Source of the DNA: Bacillota bacterium
GTDB lineage: Bacteria; Bacillota; Dethiobacteria; DTU022
Direction of reading: 5' to 3'
DNA length: 43,342 nt
NCBI GenBank assembly: GCA_029552125.1
Contig: JAKPEE010000078.1
Location: forward strand, 1-43,342
Shown here: positions 6,667 to 15,728 of the stretch, piece after piece
How positions within the stretch are numbered: position 1 is the first letter of the stretch
How the letters are laid out: each line of letters opens with the position of its first letter
The notes under the pieces: generated by a model
Databases searched by the model: none
Told to the model about the DNA's origin: nothing
The model's input: the letters and a program-made list of their open reading frames with translations, nothing else
Program-made: the position numbers and the translations under genes

Positions 6667-8868
6667 CTGGAGCAGGTAGAAGGTGTTCTGGAAAAAATTA
6701 AATACTATAACGAAGAAAGCTCGTACATGGTCGGCAGCCTGCGCTGCCAGGACGGGCAAAGGGTAACTATTGTTGGCAATCTGCCCCGGTTTCAGGAGGG
6801 AGAAAGCCTGATCATCTCCGGAGAGTGGCAGCTGCACCGGCGCTATGGCCGCCAGGTGGTAGTGCAACAGTGGGAGCGCCTGATCCCGGCTACGCCCGCC
6901 GGGCTTACGCGCTACCTTTCTTCAGGACTGATTAAAGGCATCGGCCCGGTGACGGCCAGGCGTATTGTCAAACAATTTGGCTTGCAAGCCCTGGAGATTA
7001 TGGAAAAAGAGCCGGAGCGCCTCCGCGAAGTGGAAGGTATCGGCGAAAAAAAAGCGGCGCAAATATTGGAAAGCTTCAACCGCTACAAGGATTTGCAAAA
7101 CGTGATGGTCTTTCTCCAGGGATGTGGCATCGGCATCAGCCATGCCATGCGCCTGTATAAGCAGTATGGCCCCCAGGCCATTGACCGGGTTAAAGAAAAC
7201 CCTTACCGGCTGGCCGGCGAAGTCTACGGAATTGGTTTCAAAACAGCGGACCGGATCGCCCGCCGCATGGGTTTGCCTGAAGATTCCCCGGAACGGGTTA
7301 AGGCGGCCATTATTTTCACGCTGATCCAGGAGGCGAACCAGGGGCATGTCTGCCTGCCCCTGGATATGCTTTTTGAAAAGGTAAAAGGGTTGCTCGACAC
7401 GGATACATCCGGGCGGGCTGCCTACCCGCTGCAGGAGCAGCTTCAAATCCTGGAGCGGGAAAATCATGTTTTTTGTGACCGGCCGGCCGGGACAGATGTC
7501 GTCTATTATGCCCCGTTCTATCATGCCGAGCTGGGCGTAGCCCGCCGGTTAAAGCAGCTTTTAGAGCCCAGGCGGCAGTGGGATGCCGGAGAGATGAAAA
7601 GCGCCCTGGAAACGGTGGCCGCTACCGGCGCCCGATTGAACGCCGAGCAACTCCAGGTGCTGGAAAAGTCGATGCAAAGCGGGGTGCTGGTCGTCACCGG
7701 TGGGCCGGGAACCGGCAAGACGACAACGATCAAAGCGTTACTGGCACTGTTCCAGTCCCTAAAGCAAAAGGTTGTCCTGGCCGCCCCCACCGGCCGGGCG
7801 GCCAAGAGGGTGACAGAGGCTACCGGTGGGGAGGCGTACACCATCCATCGCCTTCTGGAATATACCTTTTCTGAAGGGGAAGGTTTCCGATTTCAGCGCA
7901 ACGAGGCAAACCCGGTGGAGGCCCAGGTAATTATTATCGACGAGGCTTCCATGGTCGACCTGTTGCTGATGTATAACCTGGTTAAAGCGATCCCCCCCGG
8001 CTGCCGCCTGGTTATGGTCGGAGACGTGGATCAGCTTCCGGCAGTAGGGGCCGGAAATGTGCTCAAAGATCTAATCCAGGCGGGCACAATTCCCTGTGTG
8101 CGCCTGCAGCATATTTTTCGCCAGGCCCGGGAGAGCATGATTATTGTTAATGCCCACCGGGTCAACCAGGGTGAAATGCCTTTTTTAAACAGGAAAGAGA
8201 AAGATTTTTTCTTTATTGCCGAGGAGGATCCGGAACGTGTAGCCGGCCTGGTGGTCCAGCTTGCCTGCGCAAGGATCCCGCGCTTTGGCCCTTATGACCC
8301 CGTTCACGATATTCAGGTGATTACACCGATGCGGCGTACCGCGGCGGGCGTGGAGCAGTTAAATATCCTGCTCCAGAAAACGCTCAATCCGGCGCAAAAA
8401 CATAAACCGGAAATCAGCGTCAAGGGGACCGTATTCCGCCTGGGCGACAAAGTAATGCAGGTGCGCAATAATTATCAGAAAGAGGTCTACAACGGCGATA
8501 TGGGCTTGATCTCGGAGCTGGATCTGGAAGAAGGAGAACTGGTAGTCACTTTTCGAGATTCAGCCGCAGATCGCCCGGTTGTTTATGATTTTAGCGAACT
8601 GGATGAACTGGTTCTGGCCTATGCTGTTTCGGTGCATAAAAGCCAGGGCAGTGAATATCCCGTGGTGATTTTGCCTGTCATTACCCAGCATTACCTGTTG
8701 CTGCAGCGCAACCTCCTTTATACCGGTATTACCCGGGCCCGTAAAATGGCGGTGCTGGTCGGGACCAAAAAAGCCCTGGCCATCGCGGTGCGCAACAATA
8801 AAGCTGAAGAACGCTACAGTTATCTGGACAGAAGGCTGCGTCTGGAAAGCGGTGCCAGTGGCTCCTGA
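6667..8868 (+). CDS. recD2: RecD2-type ATP-dependent helicase (CTG start proposed)
   Basis: A superfamily 1B 5'-3' DNA helicase not associated with RecBC. It has an N-terminal OB-like region and tandem helix-hairpin-helix motifs (GLIKGIGPVTARRI, EVEGIGEKKAAQI). The helicase core contains Walker A GGPGTGKTTT, Walker B IIIDEASMVD, and motif VI near LLYTGITRARK. Family N-termini begin with a block like VEGVLEKIKYYNEES, encoded here from 6667. No ATG, GTG or TTG is available between the in-frame TAG at 6634 and ATG 6727, and AAGGAG (6652-6657) lies 9 bases before CTG 6667. I therefore take CTG as the start (733 residues). The ATG at 6727 would remove 20 conserved residues. Confidence 0.9.
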   Translation: MEQVEGVLEKIKYYNEESSYMVGSLRCQDGQRVTIVGNLPRFQEGESLIISGEWQLHRRYGRQVVVQQWERLIPATPAGLTRYLSSGLIKGIGPVTARRIVKQFGLQALEIMEKEPERLREVEGIGEKKAAQILESFNRYKDLQNVMVFLQGCGIGISHAMRLYKQYGPQAIDRVKENPYRLAGEVYGIGFKTADRIARRMGLPEDSPERVKAAIIFTLIQEANQGHVCLPLDMLFEKVKGLLDTDTSGRAAYPLQEQLQILERENHVFCDRPAGTDVVYYAPFYHAELGVARRLKQLLEPRRQWDAGEMKSALETVAATGARLNAEQLQVLEKSMQSGVLVVTGGPGTGKTTTIKALLALFQSLKQKVVLAAPTGRAAKRVTEATGGEAYTIHRLLEYTFSEGEGFRFQRNEANPVEAQVIIIDEASMVDLLLMYNLVKAIPPGCRLVMVGDVDQLPAVGAGNVLKDLIQAGTIPCVRLQHIFRQARESMIIVNAHRVNQGEMPFLNRKEKDFFFIAEEDPERVAGLVVQLACARIPRFGPYDPVHDIQVITPMRRTAAGVEQLNILLQKTLNPAQKHKPEISVKGTVFRLGDKVMQVRNNYQKEVYNGDMGLISELDLEEGELVVTFRDSAADRPVVYDFSELDELVLAYAVSVHKSQGSEYPVVILPVITQHYLLLQRNLLYTGITRARKMAVLVGTKKALAIAVRNNKAEERYSYLDRRLRLESGASGS

Positions 8869-8893
8869 GCCGTTAGACCCGGAGGCTTTTTTT

Positions 8894-9592
8894 ATGAAAC
8901 CTGCCTGGACGGAGAGCTTTTGGAGGCTGATTTACCCGCCCCGTTGTTTACTCTGCCGTTCATTGCTGCCACCTGCATTCTTTGAACCGCTATGTTCAAC
9001 CTGCCTCGTTTCTTTTTCCCCTGCCGGAGCGCTTTGCCCCCGCTGCGAGCAGCCCCTTTTCCCCGCAAGCTGCCACTGTAGCGAACTTCCTCCTCTACAG
9101 GGCCTCTATGCCCTTTCCTGGTACCGGGGCGACTGGCGGCGAATGCTGCACCGCCTGAAGTATGAAGGACGGCGCAGCCTGGCCAGGCCGCTGGGGACCT
9201 GGCTGGGCCTGGCTTTAAAACGTGAAACGGACTGGCCTCTGACCGCAGTGACTGCCCTGCCTTTGCATCGCCTGCGCGAAGCCCGGCGCGGTTACAACCA
9301 GAGCTTACTGATCGCCCGTTATACAGCCAGAGCGATGGGGCTGCCGCTGGTTACATTGTTGAAGAAAACGCGTTCGACCCCCTCCCAGGCCGGGCTGTCC
9401 CGCCTGGAGAGAATAGTTAATGTGGCCGGAGTATATGCCCCTTCAGGGAGACATTTCAAGCCCGGACCGGTTCTGCTGATCGATGATATTTATTCAACCG
9501 GAGCCACCTTGAAAGAGGCGGCCCGGGTGCTTAATAAGCAGGGGTTCTCTGTTTACGCAGCGGTAATCGCCTATAACCCCCGCCTTTTCTGA
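8894..9592 (+). CDS. ComF-family phosphoribosyltransferase-like protein
   Basis: A 232-residue ComFC/GntX-type protein. The N-terminal zinc-binding part has paired cysteines (CLLC, CSTC, CPRC, CHC), and the C-terminal PRTase fold has the loop VLLIDDIYSTGATLKEAA. Homologues act in DNA uptake during natural transformation, but many species carry comF alone, so the role here is uncertain. ATG 8894 follows CGGAGGC (8880-8886). An upstream in-frame start at 8852 overlapping recD2 would add 14 unconserved residues. The -35 element of the hpf promoter overlaps its stop codon. Confidence 0.85.
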   Translation: MKPAWTESFWRLIYPPRCLLCRSLLPPAFFEPLCSTCLVSFSPAGALCPRCEQPLFPASCHCSELPPLQGLYALSWYRGDWRRMLHRLKYEGRRSLARPLGTWLGLALKRETDWPLTAVTALPLHRLREARRGYNQSLLIARYTARAMGLPLVTLLKKTRSTPSQAGLSRLERIVNVAGVYAPSGRHFKPGPVLLIDDIYSTGATLKEAARVLNKQGFSVYAAVIAYNPRLF

Positions 9593-9619
9593 AGGATTTT
9601 TTATCCTTTTGGGGAATAG
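9591..9619 (+). promoter_or_regulatory. Putative sigma-H (Spo0H) promoter of hpf
   Basis: GAAGGATTT (9591-9599) matches the sigma-H -35 consensus RnAGGAwww in every position. GGGGAATAG (9611-9619) matches the -10 RnnGAATww in all but the last base, and the spacer is 11 bases. Transcription would start around 9626, about 27 bases before the hpf ATG. In Bacillus subtilis the homologue yvyD is known to use sigma-H and sigma-B promoters. Confidence 0.6.
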
Positions 9620-9652
9620 TATTGGTACTAGCAACGGTTAAGGGGGATGTTA

Positions 9653-10198
9653 ATGAAGATAACAGTACGGGGCAAAAATATCGAGGCCACTCCAGCACTG
9701 GTCAGTTATGCCGAAAAAAAGTTAGGAAAGCTAGCTAAGTTTTTTGATAAAGAAACGGAAGCCCAGGTAATGTTTACGGTCATCCGGGATGAACATATCG
9801 TCGAGGTAACGGTAACCTATGAAGGTTTAATTTTACGGGGTGAAGAGTCTTCCGGCGATATGTATGCTTCTATTGACCTGGTTGTTGATAAACTGGAAAA
9901 ACAGGTGGCCAAGTATAAAACCCGTTTAAACCGGTCGCTGCGCCAGAGAGGTTTGCGCCCGATTAGCGTTAAGCTGGCGCAAGGGCAGTTTGAAGAAGAT
10001 GATCAATCACGGCTGGTGAAGACCAAGCGCTTCACCTTAAAGCCCATGGATGTGGAAGAAGCAATTTTGCAAATGAACCTTCTAGGCCACGACTTTTTTG
10101 TCTTTGCCAATGCCGAAACGGAAAAAATGAATGTCCTCTACCGGCGCAAGGACGGCGACTACGGCTTGATTGAGCCGGATAATTTTAGTGCTTATTAA
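9653..10198 (+). CDS. hpf: Ribosome hibernation promoting factor, long form
   Basis: A 181-residue long-form HPF. Residues 1 to about 100 carry the S30AE/YfiA domain (KITVRGKNIEATPALVSYAEKKLGKL) that occupies the tRNA and mRNA channel of the 30S subunit. After a charged linker, the C-terminal domain (VKTKRFTLKPMDVEEAILQMNLLGHDFFVFANAET) mediates 100S ribosome dimerisation. ATG 9653 is chosen over ATG 9647 because AGGGGG (9641-9646) would touch the earlier codon. A sigma-H-like promoter lies directly upstream, fitting stationary-phase induction. The next gene follows after only 3 bases. Confidence 0.95.
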   Translation: MKITVRGKNIEATPALVSYAEKKLGKLAKFFDKETEAQVMFTVIRDEHIVEVTVTYEGLILRGEESSGDMYASIDLVVDKLEKQVAKYKTRLNRSLRQRGLRPISVKLAQGQFEEDDQSRLVKTKRFTLKPMDVEEAILQMNLLGHDFFVFANAETEKMNVLYRRKDGDYGLIEPDNFSAY

Positions 10199-10201
10199 CC
10201 G

Positions 10202-11323
10202 GTGAATAAGTTGGAGCGAGTAAGCGCCGTAATTTTTGAAGGGTCCGCCCCGCTCAGCCCCGTGGAAGAGATGATGGTCCGGGTGCGGCGGGCGGCCCTT
10301 CTCGATAATCTGGAAAAATTAAAACGAGTTGAAGAAGTTGACTCTATTTACCTGGTGACCAATGACCCGCTGCTGGCGGAGCAGGCCGGGGCTTCAGGGG
10401 CGGTGGTGTCTTTTAACCTCATTCCGCCGGGGCGGTTTCACCTGGGGCAGGCACTGAAAAAGCTGGTGCGGGAGCGAAACCTGCGCAAGGTTTTTTATTT
10501 GAGCGGGGGCGGCTGTCCGCTCATCAGCGAAAACGAAATCAGAGATATCGCCCGGCTCCTCCTTCAGCGGGAGCAGTTGATCTATACCAATAATACCCAG
10601 TCGGCGGATATGGTCGCTTTTACAGTAACCCGCGATCTGGACGATGCCGATCTGCCTGCGGTGGACAACAGCCTCGCCTGGGCCCTGCGGGATCATCTGG
10701 GCCTGGAACAGGAACTGATGCCCCAGTCGCTGGGACTTCTTTTTGACCTGGACACGCCCGCCGATATCCTGGTGCTGGGTGCCGGCCCATTTGCCGGGCC
10801 GCACACCCGGGCTGTGCTCAAGGAACTGGACCTGGATTATTCCCGGCTCGAGCGGGCCAAAGAAGTGTTAAAAGGCCAGTACCAGGAGGTAGCCCTGATC
10901 GGACGGGTCGGCGCCCCGGTAATGGAGCGTTTAAATGCTGTCTTGAAGTTGCGCCTAAGGGTTTTTTCCGAAGAGCGGGGCATGAAAGCCCTGGGCCGGC
11001 TGGAGTCAGGCGAAGTGATCTCTTTGCTGGGCTTGCTGATCGAACATACCGGAATGGAACGTTTTTTTGAGTACCTGGCCAGGGTAGCGCAGTGTGCCTT
11101 TATCGACAGCCGCGTGCTTATGGCCCATCACCGCCTCTGGCTTAATGATCGCGAGCGCTTTTTATCCGACCTGGGACTATGGCAAGAGATTTCTCATCCC
11201 TGGCTGCAGCGTTTTACCCGGGCTGCAGTTGAGTGCGGCATTCCGGTGATCCTGGGAGGCCATTCACTGGTGTCAGGCAGTCTCTGGGCTCTTTCCGCCG
11301 AGCTGGCGGGGCTGCAGGCGTGA
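10202..11323 (+). CDS. Nucleotidyltransferase-fold-like protein of unknown function
   Basis: A 373-residue soluble protein, with GTG start 10202 three bases after hpf. The N-terminal two thirds resemble a nucleotide-diphospho-sugar transferase (GT-A-like) fold of the CofC/MobA type: ARRAALLDNLEKL-type helix (RVRRAALLDNLEKLKRV), DSIYLVTNDPLLAE, YLSGGGCPLISENEI, and FDLDTPADILVLG (the 'DiDtPeDl' motif of these enzymes). However, the nucleotide-binding LaGGxSxRMG loop is absent at the N-terminus. The last third (about residues 235-373) is helical and may be an added domain. I infer a diverged or inactive transferase. Its place between hpf and secA suggests co-expression with hpf but gives no function. 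Confidence 0.6.
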   Translation: MNKLERVSAVIFEGSAPLSPVEEMMVRVRRAALLDNLEKLKRVEEVDSIYLVTNDPLLAEQAGASGAVVSFNLIPPGRFHLGQALKKLVRERNLRKVFYLSGGGCPLISENEIRDIARLLLQREQLIYTNNTQSADMVAFTVTRDLDDADLPAVDNSLAWALRDHLGLEQELMPQSLGLLFDLDTPADILVLGAGPFAGPHTRAVLKELDLDYSRLERAKEVLKGQYQEVALIGRVGAPVMERLNAVLKLRLRVFSEERGMKALGRLESGEVISLLGLLIEHTGMERFFEYLARVAQCAFIDSRVLMAHHRLWLNDRERFLSDLGLWQEISHPWLQRFTRAAVECGIPVILGGHSLVSGSLWALSAELAGLQA

Positions 11324-11329
11324 CAGGGC

Positions 11330-11359
11330 TTGTCTAATAAAAAAGACGTATGGTAATAT
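11330..11359 (+). promoter_or_regulatory. Possible promoter upstream of secA
   Basis: TTGTCT (11330-11335) and TAATAT (11354-11359) are 18 bases apart. The site sits in the short AT-rich gap after the nucleotidyltransferase-like gene. The match is only moderate. Confidence 0.35.
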
Positions 11360-11395
11360 AAGATAACACTACGGGATAGATCAACCGCATTTACG

Positions 11396-11416
11396 GGAAC
11401 CGCAGGGTTCCTTTTT
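11396..11416 (+). terminator. Terminator-like hairpin in the secA leader
   Basis: GGAACC (11396-11401) pairs with GGTTCC (11406-11411) around a GCAG loop, followed by TTTTT. It lies between the possible promoter and the secA start. It could end read-through from hpf or serve as an attenuator. The stem is only 6 bp. Confidence 0.45.
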
Positions 11417-11451
11417 ACATATCCCCTTTTTTAAAAGGTGGTGCGTTGGCC

Positions 11452-14409
11452 ATGGCCGGTTTTTTACAGAAATTATTTGACGCCAATGAAAGGGAGGTGC
11501 GCCGCCTGTGGAAATATGTGGAGCAGGTTAACGCGCTGGAGCCGGAAATGGCCGCCCTGGCCGATGCGGATTTCCCGGTGCGGACGGCGCGGTTAAAAGA
11601 GCTGCTCGAACAGGGTCAAACCCTGGACCACATATTGCCCGAGGCTTTTGCCCTGGTCAGAGAGGCGGCCCGGCGCACGGCAGGCATGAGACCCTTCGAT
11701 GTTCAGGTCCTGGGCGGGGTAGTGCTGCACCAGGGGCGCATCGCTGAGATGAAAACCGGTGAAGGGAAAACCCTGATGGCGACCATGCCGGCATACCTGA
11801 ACGCTCTTACCGGCCGAGGCGTGCACATTGTTACCGTCAATGATTATCTGGCCCGGCGGGACAGCGAATGGATGGGGCCCATCTACCGCCTCCTCGGTTT
11901 GAGCGTGGGCCTGATCGTGCACGGACTGAGCACAGAGCAGCGGCGCCGTGCTTATCAGGCCGATATTGTCTATGCTACCAACAATGAACTGGGCTTCGAT
12001 TACCTGCGTGACAACATGGTCCTTTACCAGGACGAGGTGGTGCAGAGGGGACATTACTATGCCATCGTGGACGAAGTTGACAGCATTCTCATTGATGAAG
12101 CACGAACACCGCTTATTATCAGCAGCAGGGTGGAGTCGAAAGAAGAATACAGCCGCTGGAAAAGCGAAGTGGAAAATCTGATCCGCAAGCAAAACCGGCT
12201 CATTAACGACCTTTTAACTAGAGCCCAGGAAAGGCTTGACCGCGGCGAGCGCGAAGAGGCCGCCGAGTTGCTGCTGTTAGCCCGCCGCGGTGCGCCTAAA
12301 AATAAAAAGCTGCAGAAAATGCTCAAGGGCCAGGAAAAACTGGTTGAGCGGGCCAAACAGCTATTGATGACTGAAAAAAGGTTAAACCACCTGGATGAAG
12401 AGCTTTTCTTCACCATTGACGAAGTCACCCGAGCCGTTTCCATATCCCAGCAGGGCTACCGGGAAATCGTCCGGGGCAACAAAGAGATCAGCCGCTTGCT
12501 GGGGTTTGAGCAGCAGGACCATCCCGGGACCGATGACGAGGACTGGACAGAAGATCAAAGTGCGGGAGAGCACCTTCACTATGTTCACCAGTTGCTTAAA
12601 GCTTATTCCCTTTATGAAAAAGATGTGGATTACGTGGTCCAGGACGGCAAAGTTATTATTGTTGATGAATTTACAGGGCGGCTGATGTGGGGGCGCCGTT
12701 ATTCCGAAGGACTGCACCAGGCTATCGAGGCCAAAGAAGGAGTGGAGGTTCAGGCTGATACCCGTACGGTAGCTTCGATTACTTTTCAGAATTACTTCCG
12801 CATGTATGAAAAACTGGCCGGTATGACCGGAACGGCGGCTACGGAGGAAGAAGAATTTCGTAAGATCTACGGCATGGATGTGGTGGTCATCCCCACCAAT
12901 AAGCCGCTGATCCGGCAGGAGCTGGAAGACCTCATTTATAAAACGGAACGGGCCAAGTTTAAGGCAGTGGTGGATGAAATCATAAAGCGCCATGAAATTG
13001 GGCAGCCGATCCTGGTGGGGACAATCTCCGTGGAAAAATCAGAGATGCTCAGTAAAATGTTAAAGCGCCGGGGCGTGCCCCATGAAGTGCTCAATGCGGT
13101 TAACCACCACCGTGAGGCTTATATCATCGCTCAGGCGGGCCGCAAAGGCGCGGTCACCATTTCCACCAATATGGCCGGGCGAGGCACTGACATTATTCTG
13201 GGCGGCAACCCCGAGTATCTGATTAAAGAACGCCTGGAGAAAAAATTTGGTAAAAGCGAAGGCGATTTAAACGAAGAGGAGCAAGCCCAGTTTAAGGAGC
13301 AGTTTGAGAAATTGCTCGGGCCGGCCCGGCAGGAGGCTGAACAAAACCGTAAAGAAGTAATAGCTTTAGGCGGCCTTCATGTTCTGGGCACTGAGCGCCA
13401 TGAAAGCCGCCGTATTGATAACCAGCTGCGCGGCCGGGCCGGCCGCCAGGGCGATCCCGGTTCTTCCCAGTTTTTTGTTTCCCTGGAGGACGACCTGATG
13501 CGCCTTTTCGGCGGCGAGAATATCGCTTCGCTCATGGATCGCTTCGGCCTGGAGGAAGATGTGCCCATCGATCATCCCCTGGTGAGCAAAGCCATCGAGC
13601 GGGCGCAGAAAAAAGTCGAATCACGGAACTTTGAAATTCGCAAACATCTGCTTGATTATGACGACGTGCTTAACCAGCAGCGGGAGGTTATTTACGGCCA
13701 GCGCCGCCGGGTGCTGCAGGGTGAGAATATGCGCGAACCAATCCTGGAGATGGTTGCCGAAGTGATAGACCGGTTGCTCCAGGGTATTTTTCTGGAGAAG
13801 AGCTACCTGGAAGAGCAGGAAAGCAAAGCCCTCATTCAGCAGGGAGAGAGCTCTTTCCTGCGCCGGGGCAGGGTGAAACCGGAAGATTTAATCGATCTTG
13901 GGCGGGACGAGGTGCGGCAAATTCTGTTGCAGGAAGCGATGTCCCATTATGATCAAAGGGAGCAGGAACTGGGTTCTGAAACGATGCGGGAGCTGGAGCG
14001 AGTGATCCTGCTGCGCACGGTAGACCGTCACTGGATGTTCTTTATTGATGAAATGCATGAACTGCGGCAGAATATTAATTTAAGAGCGTATGGCCAGCAG
14101 GATCCCTTGGTGGCATACAAACGGGAAAGCTATGATATGTTCGAAGGGATGATCAATACTATTCAAGACGAGGTGGTAAGGGCTATTTACCAGGTCAGGG
14201 TAGTGGCCCGCCCCCAGCGCCAGGCAGTGGCCGGGCCCGCCGTGGGTGTGAGGCCCAGGGTGGCGTCGCTGGGCAGCGGCAGCGGTGCGGCGCCCGCTTC
14301 TCAGTCGCCTTCACCAAAATCTCAGCCTGTTACTGCAGAAAAAATCGGCCGAAACGATCCTTGCCCCTGCGGTAGCGGGAAGAAATATAAAAAGTGTTGT
14401 GGCCAGTAG
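11452..14409 (+). CDS. secA: Preprotein translocase ATPase SecA (with a large insert)
   Basis: The motor of the Sec pathway, driving unfolded preproteins through SecYEG. NBD1 has Walker A MKTGEGKT and [19 protein letters not shown]2 has [20 protein letters not shown] and the [12 protein letters not shown] arginine-finger motif. The protein ends in a zinc-binding [13 protein letters not shown] tail that contacts SecB-like partners and phospholipid. At 985 residues it is about 145 longer than Bacillus SecA. Most of the excess is a charged helical insert in the preprotein crosslinking domain (roughly residues 225-315, with [11 protein letters not shown] and a following [11 protein letters not shown]) that resembles the insert of Bacteroidetes SecA. 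ATG 11452 fits the family N-terminus [21 protein letters not shown] 11446, closer to AAGGTGG, is the alternative start. Confidence 0.96.
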   Translation: MAGFLQKLFDANEREVRRLWKYVEQVNALEPEMAALADADFPVRTARLKELLEQGQTLDHILPEAFALVREAARRTAGMRPFDVQVLGGVVLHQGRIAEMKTGEGKTLMATMPAYLNALTGRGVHIVTVNDYLARRDSEWMGPIYRLLGLSVGLIVHGLSTEQRRRAYQADIVYATNNELGFDYLRDNMVLYQDEVVQRGHYYAIVDEVDSILIDEARTPLIISSRVESKEEYSRWKSEVENLIRKQNRLINDLLTRAQERLDRGEREEAAELLLLARRGAPKNKKLQKMLKGQEKLVERAKQLLMTEKRLNHLDEELFFTIDEVTRAVSISQQGYREIVRGNKEISRLLGFEQQDHPGTDDEDWTEDQSAGEHLHYVHQLLKAYSLYEKDVDYVVQDGKVIIVDEFTGRLMWGRRYSEGLHQAIEAKEGVEVQADTRTVASITFQNYFRMYEKLAGMTGTAATEEEEFRKIYGMDVVVIPTNKPLIRQELEDLIYKTERAKFKAVVDEIIKRHEIGQPILVGTISVEKSEMLSKMLKRRGVPHEVLNAVNHHREAYIIAQAGRKGAVTISTNMAGRGTDIILGGNPEYLIKERLEKKFGKSEGDLNEEEQAQFKEQFEKLLGPARQEAEQNRKEVIALGGLHVLGTERHESRRIDNQLRGRAGRQGDPGSSQFFVSLEDDLMRLFGGENIASLMDRFGLEEDVPIDHPLVSKAIERAQKKVESRNFEIRKHLLDYDDVLNQQREVIYGQRRRVLQGENMREPILEMVAEVIDRLLQGIFLEKSYLEEQESKALIQQGESSFLRRGRVKPEDLIDLGRDEVRQILLQEAMSHYDQREQELGSETMRELERVILLRTVDRHWMFFIDEMHELRQNINLRAYGQQDPLVAYKRESYDMFEGMINTIQDEVVRAIYQVRVVARPQRQAVAGPAVGVRPRVASLGSGSGAAPASQSPSPKSQPVTAEKIGRNDPCPCGSGKKYKKCCGQ

Positions 14410-14566
14410 GTGGCGTGGGATGAGTGAGTCTTTTTTAACTTAGTATACTGTGTTTAAAAGAATACAGAACAAGGGAACAGGGAGAACTGTAACTGGATGT
14501 TGTTTTTCTGTTGGGGCGCAGTGCGCTGAGCCAGATATTAAGCTGCCAGCCCGGGAGGCGAAAAAG

Positions 14567-15728
14567 ATGTTAAAGGAGTTGCAGGAGAAACTAAATCTCC
14601 TAAAGTCGCGTTTTGCTGAAATGAGGGCTTCTCTTTGAGTACGAACAGAAGTTAGAGCAATTGCGGCAGGTGGAGCAAAAAGCAGCTGATCCATCGCTGT
14701 GGGAAGCGAGCGGTAAAGCCCAGGATTATTTAAAAAAACTGGGTGCCCTGCGGGAACAGTTGCGGCCGCTGCAGGAGCTGGAATCGAAACTGGAAGAGGC
14801 TGAGGTATTGCTGGAACTGGCCCGGGAAGATTCCACCAGTGGCGAAGAAATTTTGACAGAGGCGCAGGAATCTCTTAACCAGATTGACCGGGGCCTGAGG
14901 AAAATCGAACTGGAGACCCTTTTTAGCGGCAGTTATGATTTAGGAAACGCCATCGTGTCGCTGCATTCCGGAGCCGGCGGCCTCGAAGCCCAGGACTGGG
15001 TAGAGATGCTGCTGCGCATGTATACCCGCTGGGCCGAGCAAAAAGGGTTTGAGGTGGAACTGATTGATCTTCTACCGGGCGATGAAGCCGGTGTCAAAAG
15101 TGCTACTTTGATCGTCCGCGGCCATGCCGCATATGGCTACCTGCAGGCGGAAAAAGGGGTGCACCGGCTGATCCGTATTTCTCCCTTTGATGCTTCCAAC
15201 CGGCGGCACACCTCTTTTGCCTCGGTGGATGTCATCCCCGAGCTAGAAGAAGATGATGCCGTGGTCATTAACCCGGAAGATTTAAAGATCGATACTTTCC
15301 GGGCCAGCGGCGCCGGGGGCCAGCATGTCAATAAAACCGATTCGGCAGTGCGCATTACCCACCTGCCGACCAAGATTGTGGTGACCTGCCAGAACAATCG
15401 CTCCCAGCATAGCAACCGCCAGCAGGCGATGCGTATTCTACAGGCTCGCCTGGCCGAGCTGCAGCGCCAGAATCAGGCACAGGAGCTCAATGCCATGCGG
15501 GGGCCGCAGAAGGAAATTGCCTGGGGCAGCCAGATCCGCACTTATACTTTTCAGCCGTTTACCCTGGTAAAAGACCACCGTACCGGTGTGGAAACAAGCC
15601 AGGTCGAAGCGGTGATGAACGGCGAGATTGATCCTTTCATTGAAGCTTTCCTGCGCTGGCAGGCACGGAATCGGGCCAACGGTGCGGCCACCGCGGGGCA
15701 GAAGGTGAAATATGACCGCGAAGTGTAA
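14567..15728 (+). CDS. prfB: Peptide chain release factor 2 with programmed +1 frameshift
   Basis: RF2 terminates translation at UGA and UAA. Frame one runs from ATG 14567 (after GGGAGG) through MLKELQEKLNLLKSRFAEMR to CTT 14633-14635 and an in-frame TGA at 14636-14638. Skipping T14636 gives GAG TAC GAA and joins the main frame, for 386 residues in all. The CTTTGA slip site with a GAGGG element (14623-14627) 5 bases upstream of it matches the autoregulatory prfB frameshift, in which scarce RF2 favours slipping. The main frame has the SPF stop-codon recognition tripeptide (RISPFDASNRRHTSF) and the catalytic GAGGQHVNKTDSAVR loop. This is not a broken gene. Confidence 0.95.
14623..14639 (+). promoter_or_regulatory. 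Programmed +1 ribosomal frameshift site in prfB
   Basis: GAGGG (an internal Shine-Dalgarno-like element), five bases, then CTT TGA G. The P-site tRNA on CTT can re-pair on TTT. The E. coli site has 3 spacer bases and continues with C after the TGA; here there are 5 and the base is G. Confidence 0.85.

Noticed and set aside
9592-9610. Terminator hairpin AAGGAT...ATCCTT after the comF-like gene
   Set aside because: Six AT-rich pairs without a real U-tract; the same bases are better explained as the sigma-H -35 region.
14450-14638. Separate 62-residue gene before prfB
   Set aside because: Its last 23 codons are frame one of RF2 from ATG 14567; the part before that has no ribosome binding site and is not conserved-looking.
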